Shown one piece after another: positions 1 to 6,867 of a stretch of DNA of 22,767 bases. Below the pieces are notes generated by a model. It did not search any database. It was not told the DNA's origin and saw nothing but the letters and a program-made list of their open reading frames with translations. Numbering within the stretch: the stretch's first letter is position 1; each line of letters starts with the position of its first letter. Location of the stretch: contig JAEYXR010000095.1 in NCBI GenBank assembly GCA_023431215.1, positions 1 to 22,767 of the forward strand. Direction: 5' to 3'. A program made the position numbers and the translations under genes. This DNA is from Bacillota bacterium. Lineage in GTDB: Bacteria > Bacillota > Clostridia > Oscillospirales > Ruminococcaceae.

Positions 1-921
1 GTCTACCACATTGCCCTTGCTCTTGCTCATTTTGCCGCCGTCCAGCAGCAGCCAGCCGTGGCCGTACACCTGCTTGGGCAGGGGCAGTTCCAAAGCCATG
101 AGCATAGCGGGCCAGATGATGGAATGGAAGCGGACAATCTCCTTGCCCACAAAGTGGACATCAGCAGGCCAAAAGCGGTCGTAGTCGTTGTATTTCTCGT
201 TGCCATAGCCCAGAGCTGTGATATAATTGGAGAGGGCATCCACCCACACATAAACCACATGCTTGGGGTCAAACTCTACCGGGATACCCCAGCTGAAGCT
301 GGTGCGGCTGACGCACAAATCCTCCAGACCCTGGTTGATAAAGGCCTTCATCTCGTTGACACGGGACTGAGGGGTTAAAAACTCGGGGTGATCGTCGTAC
401 AGCTTGAGTATTTTATCGGCGTATTTGGAAAGACGGAAGAAGTATGCTTCCTCCTCAGCCTCAATGACATCGCGGCCGCAGTCGGGGCATTTGCCGTCTT
501 TCAGCTGGCTTTCAGTCCAAAAGGCCTCGCAGGGGGTGCAGTACTTGCCCTTGTATACGCTTTTATAGATATCGCCCTTATCGTACAGGGCTTTAAAAAT
601 CTTTTTGACAGACTCCATATGATAGTCGTCGGTGGTGCGGATAAAGCGGTCGTGGCTGATGTTCATCAGCTTCCACAGCTCCTGAATACCGTCTACAATG
701 TGATCCACATACTGCTGGGGAGTAACGCCGGCAGCCTTGGCTTTTTCTTCAATTTTATGGCCATGCTCATCGGTACCGGTGAGGAACATGACATCATAGC
801 CCAGCATGCGCTTGTAGCGAGCCATGGTGTCGGTGGCTACGGTGCAGTAGCTGTGGCCAATGTGCAGGTTATCGGAAGGGTAATAAATAGGGGTGGTAAT
901 ATAAAAAGTTTTTTTGTCCAT
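1..921 (-). CDS. metG: Methionyl-tRNA synthetase, N-terminal 307 residues (cut by window edge)
   Basis: Charges tRNA-Met with methionine in the cytoplasm. The minus-strand frame is open from an ATG at 921 to the left edge, giving 307 residues of the catalytic core. Visible class I landmarks are HIGH at residues 20-23, the zinc-knuckle cysteines C128/C131 and C145/C148 in the connective-peptide region, and KMSKS at residues 297-301, so the Rossmann core is complete but the anticodon-binding C-terminus lies outside the window. A GAGGAGGA ribosome site sits 9 bases upstream of the start. The next gene, dinB, is divergent. The roughly 57-base leader predicted from the promoter at 985-1013 is too short for a T-box or SAM riboswitch. 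The family assignment is certain; only the C-terminus is unseen. Confidence 0.97.
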   Translation of the reverse strand, partial: MDKKTFYITTPIYYPSDNLHIGHSYCTVATDTMARYKRMLGYDVMFLTGTDEHGHKIEEKAKAAGVTPQQYVDHIVDGIQELWKLMNISHDRFIRTTDDYHMESVKKIFKALYDKGDIYKSVYKGKYCTPCEAFWTESQLKDGKCPDCGRDVIEAEEEAYFFRLSKYADKILKLYDDHPEFLTPQSRVNEMKAFINQGLEDLCVSRTSFSWGIPVEFDPKHVVYVWVDALSNYITALGYGNEKYNDYDRFWPADVHFVGKEIVRFHSIIWPAMLMALELPLPKQVYGHGWLLLDGGKMSKSKGNVVD

Positions 922-984
922 CCTGGGAGTTCCTCCTCAAAGCTTAACCGGGGCAAAAGGGCCTGCGGTTTCATAGATGATGTT

Positions 985-1013
985 AGTATACCACTTTTTA
1001 GCGGTAATGAAAA
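985..1013 (-). promoter_or_regulatory. Probable metG promoter
   Basis: Reading the minus strand, TTTTCA (-35, 4 of 6 consensus bases) is followed after exactly 17 bases by TATACT (-10), preceded by TGG. Transcription would start near 978, giving a leader of about 57 bases before metG. It lies in the short divergent gap shared with dinB. Confidence 0.55.
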
Positions 1014-1113
1014 GAGAAGCAGCAGTAAATTTTGAGTACTGCAGCATGATCAGCCGTTATACAGCAAAGGTTATAGTTCAATATAGAATAAATAGAAGGG
1101 AGATGCTGCCCAA

Positions 1114-2364
1114 ATGGGAGACAGAACCATACTGCACTGCGACTGCAATGGGTTTTATGCCTCGGTAGAATGTATTTTGCGCCCGGAGCTGCGGGATGTA
1201 CCCATGGCGGTATGCGGCAACCCCGAAAATCGTCATGGTATTATTCTTGCCAAAAATGAACACGCCAAAAAATATGGCATTGTTACCGCCGAAACCGTGT
1301 GGCAGGCACTGAAAAAATGCCCCAACCTGGTACTGGTGCCTCCTCATCACGACCTGTACGCCAAATATTCCAAAAAAGCAAACAAGATATACGAATGCTA
1401 CACCGATTTGGTAGAACCTTTTGGCATTGACGAGTCCTGGCTGGACGTAACGGGCTCTATGCACCTTTTCGGTACAGGAGAAGAAATTGCAAACGAGCTT
1501 CGCCGCCGTGTTCGGGAGGAAATCGGGCTGACCATTTCGGTGGGGGTCAGCTATAACAAAATTTATGCCAAGCTGGGCAGCGACTATAAAAAGCCTGACG
1601 CCACCACCGTTATCACCAGAGAAAACCACAAACAGATTGTTTACCCACTGCCGGTGGGCGATCTGCTGTATGTGGGAAAGGCTGCCGCCGCCACCCTGAG
1701 AGGAATGGGTATTACCACCATAGGGCAGCTGGCCCAGGCAAGACCGGAGCTGGTAGCGGCACGCCTTGGCAAAACCGGCGAGCAGCTGGTGGAATACGCC
1801 CGAGGCGAGGAACATTCGCCTGTGCGCTCTGCTTATGAAAGTTCTGAGGTGAAATCTGTGGGCAACGGTATGACCTTTCGCCGTAACCTGCTGGGGATGG
1901 AGGATATTTCCGCAGGTGTTACCGCACTGTCGGATACGGTAGCATCAAGACTGAGGCGTTATGGACTGCTGTGCCAGACTGTTCAGGTACTTATAAAAGA
2001 CCCCCAGTTTCGCAGCATCTCCCGTCAGCGGGCACTGGAGGTACCTACCCATCTGGCTTCTGAAATTACCAAGGTGGCATTGCAAATTATTGAGGAGGAG
2101 TGGCGCTTGGAACTACCTATCCGTATGCTGACCATAACCGGGATGAACCTGATTCCTGTCGAAAACGTCGTTTCACAGACCTCATTGTTTGGGCAGGCAG
2201 AGGATAAGCAAAGGGAAAAGTGGGAAAAGCTGGAGAGCGCCATGGACATTGTACGCCAAAAATATGGAAGAGGTGCGGTGTCCTTTGGCGGTACACTTGG
2301 TACAGATTTGGGGCTGGAGCCTCACCGCCGGGGCGAGGATGACCCGGTGCAAGAAAAAGGGTGA
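1114..2364 (+). CDS. dinB: Y-family DNA polymerase IV (translesion polymerase)
   Basis: Error-prone, non-processive DNA polymerase that extends past lesions. At 416 residues it is slightly longer than the family norm of about 350-420. The palm begins with the catalytic Asp D10 in HCDCNGFYASVE; Y15 occupies the steric-gate position that excludes ribonucleotides. The second catalytic pair is D106/E107 in GIDESWLD. A helix-hairpin-helix-like thumb follows near residues 180-215, then the little-finger domain. QTSLF at 355-359 matches the sliding-clamp binding motif (QxxLF), with a further charged tail of about 57 residues behind it. The start at 1114 is set by AAGGGAG 11 bases upstream; an ATG at 1103 is out of frame. 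I could not find a convincing GAAC-N4-GTTC LexA box upstream, so SOS control is not shown by the sequence. Confidence 0.95.
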   Translation: MGDRTILHCDCNGFYASVECILRPELRDVPMAVCGNPENRHGIILAKNEHAKKYGIVTAETVWQALKKCPNLVLVPPHHDLYAKYSKKANKIYECYTDLVEPFGIDESWLDVTGSMHLFGTGEEIANELRRRVREEIGLTISVGVSYNKIYAKLGSDYKKPDATTVITRENHKQIVYPLPVGDLLYVGKAAAATLRGMGITTIGQLAQARPELVAARLGKTGEQLVEYARGEEHSPVRSAYESSEVKSVGNGMTFRRNLLGMEDISAGVTALSDTVASRLRRYGLLCQTVQVLIKDPQFRSISRQRALEVPTHLASEITKVALQIIEEEWRLELPIRMLTITGMNLIPVENVVSQTSLFGQAEDKQREKWEKLESAMDIVRQKYGRGAVSFGGTLGTDLGLEPHRRGEDDPVQEKG

Positions 2365-2450
2365 ACAGGTAATGAAACGTTACAAAAAGGCTGATAAGTA
2401 ATAAATGCTAACAACTTTTGTTACTTCTAAATAAAAGCAAGTATGCACAC

Positions 2451-2481
2451 AAAAAGTCCCTGCCGTCGGCAGGGACTTTTT
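2451..2481. terminator. Bidirectional terminator between dinB and the lipoprotein gene
   Basis: A perfect inverted repeat with GTCCCTGCC / GGCAGGGAC arms, a 3-base loop and flanking A5 and T5 runs. It therefore works as a rho-independent terminator on both strands, for convergent dinB (+) and the lipoprotein gene (-). Confidence 0.93.
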
Positions 2482-2496
2482 GTAAAAATCAGGTGG

Positions 2497-2958
2497 TTAT
2501 GCAGCAGAGCTGCTGTCAGAAGCGGGAGTCTCAGATTCGGCAGCAGGTGCATCGGAGTCAGTGATAATTTCTACTGCGGTAACTACTGCATTGGTAGTAT
2601 CCTCACCGTCAATGGCACCGGTATAAGTAATGGTGACCGTTGCACCGGCAGCCAAATTTTCGGCCTTGGTCATGTCGGCATCCTCAGGCAGTTCAAAGGT
2701 GAGGGTAGTTTCATCCTCAAGCTTAATGACAAGCTTACCTTCCTCAGTAATCTCTGCTACCACACCGTCAACGGTCAGCTCTTCCTCAGGAGCCTCCGAT
2801 TCGGAGCTTTCAGGTACAGATTCGGGCTGAGACTGAGAGGTTTCAGGCTGTGAACTTTCCGGTGCAGAGGAAGCATCGTTGCTGCTTCCGCATCCCACGG
2901 CAGTTACCAGCATGGCTGCCATCAGGCAGGCAAAAATTGTTTTTTTCATAGATTTCAT
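2497..2958 (-). CDS. Small acidic Ser/Glu-rich lipoprotein, unknown function
   Basis: A 153-residue secreted protein I cannot assign to a named family. Residues 1-22 form a signal peptide (MKSMKK, hydrophobic stretch, then TAVG) ending at lipobox Cys23, so it should be lipid-anchored outside the membrane. Residues 24-60 are a low-complexity Ser/Glu/Pro/Gln linker, typical of a flexible tether across the wall. Residues 61-135 alternate hydrophobic and charged residues (VDGVVAEITEEGKLVIKL and so on), suggesting a small beta-barrel or OB-like domain; that fold is inference. The tail is again Ser/Ala/Asp-rich. The start is chosen from AAGGAG 9 bases upstream; an internal Met4 is a poorer choice. 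It is a single gene with a terminator at 2451-2481. Confidence 0.85.
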   Translation of the reverse strand: MKSMKKTIFACLMAAMLVTAVGCGSSNDASSAPESSQPETSQSQPESVPESSESEAPEEELTVDGVVAEITEEGKLVIKLEDETTLTFELPEDADMTKAENLAAGATVTITYTGAIDGEDTTNAVVTAVEIITDSDAPAAESETPASDSSSAA

Positions 2959-3253
2959 TTCTTTTTTCTCCTTTTTAGTATGCTCTTACTTTCTGGATAC
3001 CATTGAAAACTTTCGCTTATCAATGGCCCGTAAATTTGTCTGCCTGCTTTTTTACGCAGCGGCAATGTGCCTGCCGAATAAAAGCATCAACAGCTTTTAT
3101 TGCAGAATAAGGGAGCAAGCGCTTGGTGCTTTAAGGTGTTGTCCCAAGCACTATAGCTAGAATAAAGGAAAGTTATGAACTATTTGTGCAAATGGATAAG
3201 AAAATATTTGTACAAAAAATCAAAAAATCATGAAAATTATGACTAAACTACGC
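2959..3253. other. Intergenic region with inverted repeats upstream of the lipoprotein gene
   Basis: No convincing gene. Three inverted repeats are visible: CCATTGA/TCAATGG (3000-3006 and 3020-3026), AATAAAAGC/GCTTTTATT (3077-3085 and 3093-3101, 7-base loop) and GCTTGG/CCAAGC (arms around 3121 and 3146). The first lies just upstream of the lipoprotein ribosome site and could be an operator. No -10/-35 pair here is strong enough to call. Confidence 0.4.
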
Positions 3254-3287
3254 AAAAAAAAGAGCCGTTACTATGATGTAACAGCTC
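3254..3287 (-). terminator. Terminator of the PRD-domain gene
   Basis: On the minus strand GAGCTGTTAC and GTAACGGCTC pair (one U-G wobble) around a 6-base loop and are followed by eight T residues. The plus strand would have a C-A mismatch, so this acts on the minus strand. Confidence 0.9.
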
Positions 3288-3336
3288 CTAACCAATATAA
3301 TCCAATGTAGTTGAGAATGATTGTAAAACCTCTCAT

Positions 3337-3717
3337 CTATAATGCGGCATGGTCCTTTTCTTTCTGCAGCAAATTGCAGATATGTATGTGCATATACTCC
3401 ACCTCGCCCTGGGGCAGCGAAAGGCCCAAAAGAGCCAGAATATCTGCTGTCAGTCTGCATGCGGCAGGATATTGGGGATAGGACGTTAATTGCTGAACCC
3501 CAATGTCGGCAGGGCAGACAACATCTTCTCCCAGCCGGGCACGGTGAATGGCCATGGCAAGATGAGACAGGAACATACCGCCATGGTTGTCCGTAAGAGG
3601 GCTACCGCAGTGCTTTTCCATCAGTTCTGCAGCTTCCTCCAGCAAAAGATATTCTTCAGGGGTAATGATATCGCCTTGGACAAGAGTTTCCAAACGCAGT
3701 GCAAGCTGATCTTCCAC
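3337..3717 (-). CDS. Stand-alone PRD (PTS regulation domain) protein
   Basis: A 126-residue cytoplasmic protein that resembles one PTS regulation domain, the module that antiterminators and activators use to sense PTS phosphorylation. The conserved histidine regions are visible: H52 in LSHLAMAIHRARLGE and H110/H112 in GEVEYMHIHICNLL, matching the HL..A..R and E..Y..IH patterns of PRDs. There is no RNA-binding (CAT), DNA-binding or EIIA/EIIB domain, and the length leaves no room for one. The start is a GTG at 3717, fixed by AGGAGG 7 bases upstream. The gene has its own promoter (3761-3789) and terminator, so it is monocistronic, and no PTS gene is nearby. Its partner is unknown; it may be a phosphorylation-sensing adaptor. 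Confidence 0.8.
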   Translation of the reverse strand: MEDQLALRLETLVQGDIITPEEYLLLEEAAELMEKHCGSPLTDNHGGMFLSHLAMAIHRARLGEDVVCPADIGVQQLTSYPQYPAACRLTADILALLGLSLPQGEVEYMHIHICNLLQKEKDHAAL

Positions 3718-3760
3718 AGAAAGACCTCCTTTCCAAGCGCATAGGTTGTTCTTTTACTTC

Positions 3761-3789
3761 AGTATAGGATATCTTATCAAATAATTCAA
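3761..3789 (-). promoter_or_regulatory. Promoter of the PRD-domain gene
   Basis: On the minus strand, TTGAAT, a 17-base spacer and TATACT. This is a good sigma-A-type match with a start expected near 3754, about 37 bases before the GTG. Confidence 0.7.
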
Positions 3790-3992
3790 CAATAACTTGT
3801 CGAGTTTGCACATACAAGCTACTATATTACATCATACACTGAGCGGATGAAAGAATATGCAACTAAAAAGAAGAAAATGATGCATCACAGCAAAGGGTTT
3901 TGCCGGCAAGTGCTCAACATTTTGGATGCTGCTCATTAGGTTCTAACCCCATGGACACAGCCCACAGCAACTGAATGTTTACATTCAATAAA
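3790..3992. other. Intergenic region, nothing assigned
   Basis: No supportable gene or RNA. A 19-codon ORF (3880-3939, plus) lacks a clear ribosome site and is not called. Confidence 0.5.
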
Positions 3993-4028
3993 AAAACAGA
4001 TTGGAAAAAACTTTTTCCAATCTGTTTT
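3993..4028. terminator. Rubrerythrin terminator
   Basis: Perfect 17-base arms (AAAACAGATTGGAAAAA and its complement) around a 2-base loop, 19 bases past the rubrerythrin stop. The A and T ends make it potentially bidirectional, but only the minus strand has a gene running into it. Confidence 0.88.
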
Positions 4029-4046
4029 CTATTGCTTTAGTAAATT

Positions 4047-4586
4047 TTAATAGTTTTGTGTGCGCATGGCAAAATAAGCCTGAGGATGGTCGCAGACAGG
4101 ACATACGGTAGGAGCATCTTTTCCTACATGGATATGTCCACAGTTAAGGCAGATCCAAACAATTTCTTCCTCTTTTTTAAAGACGCTTTCAGTTTTTACA
4201 TTGTTTAGCAGAGCAAGAAAACGTTCTTCATGCTCTTTTTCAATTTTACCAACAGCATCAAAAAGGTAGGCAATGTGGTCAAAGCCCTCTTCTTTGGCGG
4301 TTTTGGCAAAGCCTGCATACATGTCGGTCCACTCATAGTTTTCACCGGCAGCAGCATCTGCAAGGTTGGTAGCGGTATCGGCAACCTTACCACCATGCAA
4401 AAGCTTAAACCAAATTTTTGCATGCTCTTTTTCATTATCTGCTGTTTCAGTAAAGAGTTTGGCTATTTGAACATAGCCCTCTTTATTTGCAGCAGATGCA
4501 TAATAAGTGTATTTGTTGCGAGCCTGAGATTCTCCGGCAAAGGCTGTCATCAAATTGGCTTCTGTCTTACTTCCTTTAAATTCCAT
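4047..4586 (-). CDS. rbr: Rubrerythrin (di-iron peroxidase with rubredoxin tail)
   Basis: Reduces hydrogen peroxide in the cytoplasm of anaerobes using electrons passed through its rubredoxin domain. It is 179 residues from the ATG at 4586, within the usual 180-195. The N-terminal ferritin-like four-helix bundle carries E19 in GES, the E52xxH55 pair, E82/E85 in GENYEW and the second E116xxH119 pair, matching the di-iron ligands. The C-terminal rubredoxin-like domain has C146-LN-C149 and C162-PV-C165 for one Fe(Cys)4 centre. An in-frame GTG at 4598 would add four residues, but family members begin MEFKGSKTEANLM. perR lies 101 bases upstream on the same strand, fitting peroxide-responsive control, and a terminator follows. 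Confidence 0.97.
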   Translation of the reverse strand: MEFKGSKTEANLMTAFAGESQARNKYTYYASAANKEGYVQIAKLFTETADNEKEHAKIWFKLLHGGKVADTATNLADAAAGENYEWTDMYAGFAKTAKEEGFDHIAYLFDAVGKIEKEHEERFLALLNNVKTESVFKKEEEIVWICLNCGHIHVGKDAPTVCPVCDHPQAYFAMRTQNY

Positions 4587-4616
4587 AATACATCCCACTT
4601 TCTGTCATTATTGCAG

Positions 4617-4649
4617 AGTATACTTCAAATCCACATCTGAGTACACTCA
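4617..4649 (-). promoter_or_regulatory. Possible rubrerythrin promoter with overlapping palindrome
   Basis: On the minus strand TGTACT, 17 bases and TATACT form a modest promoter with a start near 4610, about 24 bases before the rbr ATG. A short palindrome (TGAGT-GT-ACTCA, 4638-4649) covers the -35 and may be an operator. It does not match the PerR box consensus well, so the regulator is not assigned. Confidence 0.4.
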
Positions 4650-4687
4650 ATTTGCTGTTTTTAACAACTGTCGTACACAGGATATCA

Positions 4688-5083
4688 TCAGCAGGCTTCT
4701 TTATCCTTATTCAAACACTCGCTGCAAATACCTTCAAATAACATTTGAAAACCAGTAATTTGAAAGCCCGAGCGCTGGGCTACCAGTCTCTCAATTTCTA
4801 CAAGCTCGGGGAGTTCTACATCCAGCACATGTCCGCAATGGGTACATGCCATGTGAAAATGCTGATCGGTACGCCCGTCAAAGCGGTCACTGCCTCCCGA
4901 TACAGGAATTTTAATCAGCGCGCCGGTTTCAGACAGCAGGTTAAGATTACGATAAACGGTGCCAAGGCTGATTCTGGGTGCTTGCACACGTACTGCCTCA
5001 TACACAGTGTCGGCTGTGGGGTGTACGGGATTTTGCGCAACCCATTGGTAAATCAACTCCCGTTGCTTAGAATATTTCATCAT
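4688..5083 (-). CDS. perR: PerR-type peroxide-sensing repressor (Fur family)
   Basis: Metal-dependent DNA-binding repressor that is inactivated when peroxide oxidises its histidine ligands. From the ATG at 5083 it is 131 residues. The spacing of the regulatory metal ligands H21, D69, H75, H77 and D88 equals that of Bacillus subtilis PerR H37, D85, H91, H93 and D104 (constant offset of 16). The structural zinc cysteines C80, C83, C120 and C123 match C96, C99, C136 and C139 in the same way. An Asp at position 69 is the residue associated with peroxide sensing. The winged helix with recognition segment LGTVYRNLNLL is at residues 40-50. Two adjacent ATGs (5083, 5080) both fit; AGGAG lies 11 bases before the first and GGAG 6 bases before the second. 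Rubrerythrin follows downstream. Confidence 0.95.
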   Translation of the reverse strand: MMKYSKQRELIYQWVAQNPVHPTADTVYEAVRVQAPRISLGTVYRNLNLLSETGALIKIPVSGGSDRFDGRTDQHFHMACTHCGHVLDVELPELVEIERLVAQRSGFQITGFQMLFEGICSECLNKDKEAC

Positions 5084-5110
5084 CTGCTCCAGCACTCCTA
5101 AATAATAATA

Positions 5111-5157
5111 GTTACTAACTTTTATAAAAGAGTAACACATCAGTTTTCCTTTGTCAA
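5111..5157 (-). promoter_or_regulatory. perR promoter with palindromic candidate operator
   Basis: On the minus strand a perfect TTGACA (5157-5152) is followed after 17 bases by TACTCT (5134-5129), a weak -10. Over the -10 lie nested palindromes: GTTACT/AGTAAC outer arms (5111-5116 and 5131-5136) and an inner CTTTTATAAAAG. Position and AT-richness fit autoregulation by PerR; the exact box consensus is not met. Confidence 0.5.
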
Positions 5158-5220
5158 TTACAAAACCTTGGAAATATTAAGTTTAAAATAAAATTTACAA
5201 ACCACCAGCTATTTTTTAAA

Positions 5221-5280
5221 AGCATATCTTCTTATAAAAATGAAATGACACTTGTCTTTATTTCTAAGATATGCTATCTT
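5221..5280 (+). promoter_or_regulatory. exoA promoter with long-spaced inverted repeat
   Basis: TTGTCT (5252-5257), a 17-base spacer and TATCTT (5275-5280) form a promoter with a start near 5287. A perfect 10-base inverted repeat, AGCATATCTT (5221-5230) and AAGATATGCT (5266-5275), places one arm upstream of the -35 and the other inside the spacer. That layout would suit a dimeric or looping repressor. Confidence 0.5.
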
Positions 5281-5360
5281 AAATTAAAATATAGGAATTA
5301 TTATTATATTTAAATACTTATTTTATTAGCCGTGGCCAATCGGCAGAATGGGTGATTGTT

Positions 5361-6116
5361 ATGAAAATGATATCTTGGAACGTAAATGGCCTGCGTGCCT
5401 GTTTGGGTAAAGGCTTTGGGGATTTTTTTGCACAGGCAGATGCTGACTTTTTTGCCATACAAGAAACAAAAATGCAACAGGGACAAGCTGAGTTTGCTCC
5501 GGATGGGTACTACCAATATTGGAACAGCGCATTGCGCAAGGGGTACTCTGGTACTGCTGTGTTTACCAGGTTTGAGCCTTTGTCGGTAAGCTATGGGTTG
5601 GGGATTCCAAAACATGACCAAGAAGGCCGAGTAATTACTTTGGAATATGCCGACTACTACTTTATCACAGTTTATACACCAAACTCCCAGCAGGAGCTGG
5701 CAAGGCTGGCTTACCGCATGGAATGGGAAGATGAATTTAGAGCTTACCTGCTAAAGCTGGATGCGCAAAAGCCTGTGATTGTATGTGGGGACCTAAATGT
5801 TGCCCATACAGAAATTGACCTGAAAAACCCAAAAACCAATGTAAAAAATGCCGGATTTACCCCCGAGGAGCGAGAAAAAATGACCCAACTGCTGGAGTCT
5901 GGCTTTTGCGATAGCTTTCGGCTGCTGCAGCCAGATGCAACAGGAGCCTACAGCTGGTGGAGCTACCGCTTTAACGCCAGAGCCAATAACGCAGGGTGGC
6001 GCATTGATTACTTTTTGGTGTCTGACAGGCTGAAGGGCAAGGTAAAAGAAAGCTTTATTCTGCCGGAGGTGATCGGTAGCGACCACTGCCCGGTGGGCTT
6101 GGTTCTGGAGCAGTAA
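5361..6116 (+). CDS. exoA: Exodeoxyribonuclease III / AP endonuclease
   Basis: Base-excision repair enzyme of the EEP superfamily that cuts DNA at abasic sites and has 3' phosphodiesterase activity. It is 251 residues, the usual size. Motifs in order: SWNVNGLRA with metal-site N7, QETK with E35, the GDLNVAH segment, WRIDYFL near residue 213, and the C-terminal GSDHCPV carrying the catalytic Asp-His pair. The ATG at 5361 is preferred over an in-frame GTG at 5352 because orthologues begin MKMISWN or similar and GGGTGAT sits 4 bases upstream. It is monocistronic, convergent with the small membrane-protein gene that ends 49 bases downstream. No classical terminator separates the two. Confidence 0.97.
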   Translation: MKMISWNVNGLRACLGKGFGDFFAQADADFFAIQETKMQQGQAEFAPDGYYQYWNSALRKGYSGTAVFTRFEPLSVSYGLGIPKHDQEGRVITLEYADYYFITVYTPNSQQELARLAYRMEWEDEFRAYLLKLDAQKPVIVCGDLNVAHTEIDLKNPKTNVKNAGFTPEEREKMTQLLESGFCDSFRLLQPDATGAYSWWSYRFNARANNAGWRIDYFLVSDRLKGKVKESFILPEVIGSDHCPVGLVLEQ

Positions 6117-6130
6117 GCTTTTGGCAGACA

Positions 6131-6170
6131 ATGCAATACAACACCTGAAATTATGTGACATCGCCTTAAA
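6131..6170 (-). repeat. Degenerate short repeat, copy A
   Basis: On the minus strand this reads GGCGATGTCACATAA and continues to TTGTATTGCAT. Copies B (8095-8140) and C (14533-14556) share the CATAA...AGG...TTGTATTG skeleton in the same orientation. It starts at the stop codon of the neighbouring membrane-protein gene, so it forms that gene's 3' end. Confidence 0.45.
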
Positions 6171-6507
6171 TTTTTCGCCAGCGCACCACCACCATCATAA
6201 CCAAGCAAACAGCGGTAAAAACGGCGCAACCGGTGAGGATAGCCTTGGCATCGGCAGAAACAGCAAGAACAGTACCCTGGGGCACAGGGTATCGCAGCAG
6301 CTTGCTCATAAGCTCTGGGTTTGTTAGAATGTCCTGCATAAACCAGTAACTGACGCCGGTTAAGGCGGCGCCGATAAGGAACAGACAGCGAATGCACTTA
6401 TAGGCAGGGGTTGTCTCCCATAAGCCCCATATAATCTTTTTACCGCGCCGTTCCTTGGGGTCGTGAGCAGAAAGCTCCTGTTGTTCGGTAGTAGGAGGGG
6501 TTGTCAT
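6166..6507 (-). CDS. Small two-helix membrane protein, unknown function
   Basis: A 113-residue protein I do not recognise. Residues 1-22 are polar (MTTPPTTEQQELSAHDPKER), then a basic stretch and two hydrophobic segments, about residues 38-55 (CIRCLFLIGAALTGVSYWF) and 85-107 (ILTGCAVFTAVCLVMMVVV), ending in RWRKI. By the positive-inside rule both ends are probably cytoplasmic, with a loop of about 30 residues outside. The ATG at 6507 is chosen over the in-frame GTG at 6513 because AAGGAAG sits 5 bases before it. It is monocistronic, with divergent glpP upstream. Codon use is like its neighbours. Confidence 0.72.
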   Translation of the reverse strand: MTTPPTTEQQELSAHDPKERRGKKIIWGLWETTPAYKCIRCLFLIGAALTGVSYWFMQDILTNPELMSKLLRYPVPQGTVLAVSADAKAILTGCAVFTAVCLVMMVVVRWRKI

Positions 6508-6786
6508 TGGCACTTCCTTCTTCTTACTTGCAGCTGCCCTAAAGCAACTGGGACTGTTTTCCTGCTTTGCAGCAGTATGACCAAATCAAGCAGCATCCAC
6601 TTTACTGACTTTAAACATTGATTTTTAAACCTTGTTGTTGGTTGTAATGGGAGTAAAATGGCAAAGTCATTCCCCAAAAAACGGAAAGACAAGCAGTTTG
6701 CAGATGCTTTTTGATTCTTATGTTCTTATGTATTAGTTTAGCACAAAAACATTCGCTTTAACAGGTCGAATTGTAGTAGAATTTCG
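6508..6786. other. Divergent intergenic region, no gene called
   Basis: It separates the small membrane-protein gene (-) from glpP (+). Two overlapping plus-strand mini-ORFs (29 and 18 codons, near 6646 and 6658) are present, the shorter preceded by GGAG at 4 bases, but neither resembles a known peptide. No RNA structure or repeat stood out. Confidence 0.4.
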
Positions 6787-6851
6787 TTGACTTTGCCGCA
6801 CATTGTTGCTATGATGGGTACATTCCCGGCCCAACAGTACAAGTCGGGATG
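6787..6851 (+). promoter_or_regulatory. glpP promoter and leader hairpin
   Basis: TTGACT (6787-6792), 17 bases and TATGAT (6810-6815) make a strong sigma-A promoter. The short leader then forms a stem CATTCCCG/CGGGATG (6821-6828 and 6845-6851, one bulge), ending two bases before the AGGAGG ribosome site at 6854-6859. The position allows control of translation or RNA stability. Confidence 0.75.
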
Positions 6852-6867
6852 CTAGGAGGCGCTGTTT

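Noticed and set aside
388..1035. 215-codon plus-strand ORF
   Set aside because: It is the antisense shadow of metG, whose catalytic motifs are all on the minus strand.
1078..1815. 245-codon minus-strand ORF
   Set aside because: Antisense to dinB, whose catalytic motifs are clear.
2371..2400. Nine-codon ORF after dinB (MKRYKKADK)
   Set aside because: Too short and without a clear ribosome site; its basic composition alone is not evidence.
6646..6735. Two overlapping mini-ORFs of 29 and 18 codons
   Set aside because: The shorter has a GGAG at 4 bases but no similarity to a known peptide; conservation would be needed to call it.
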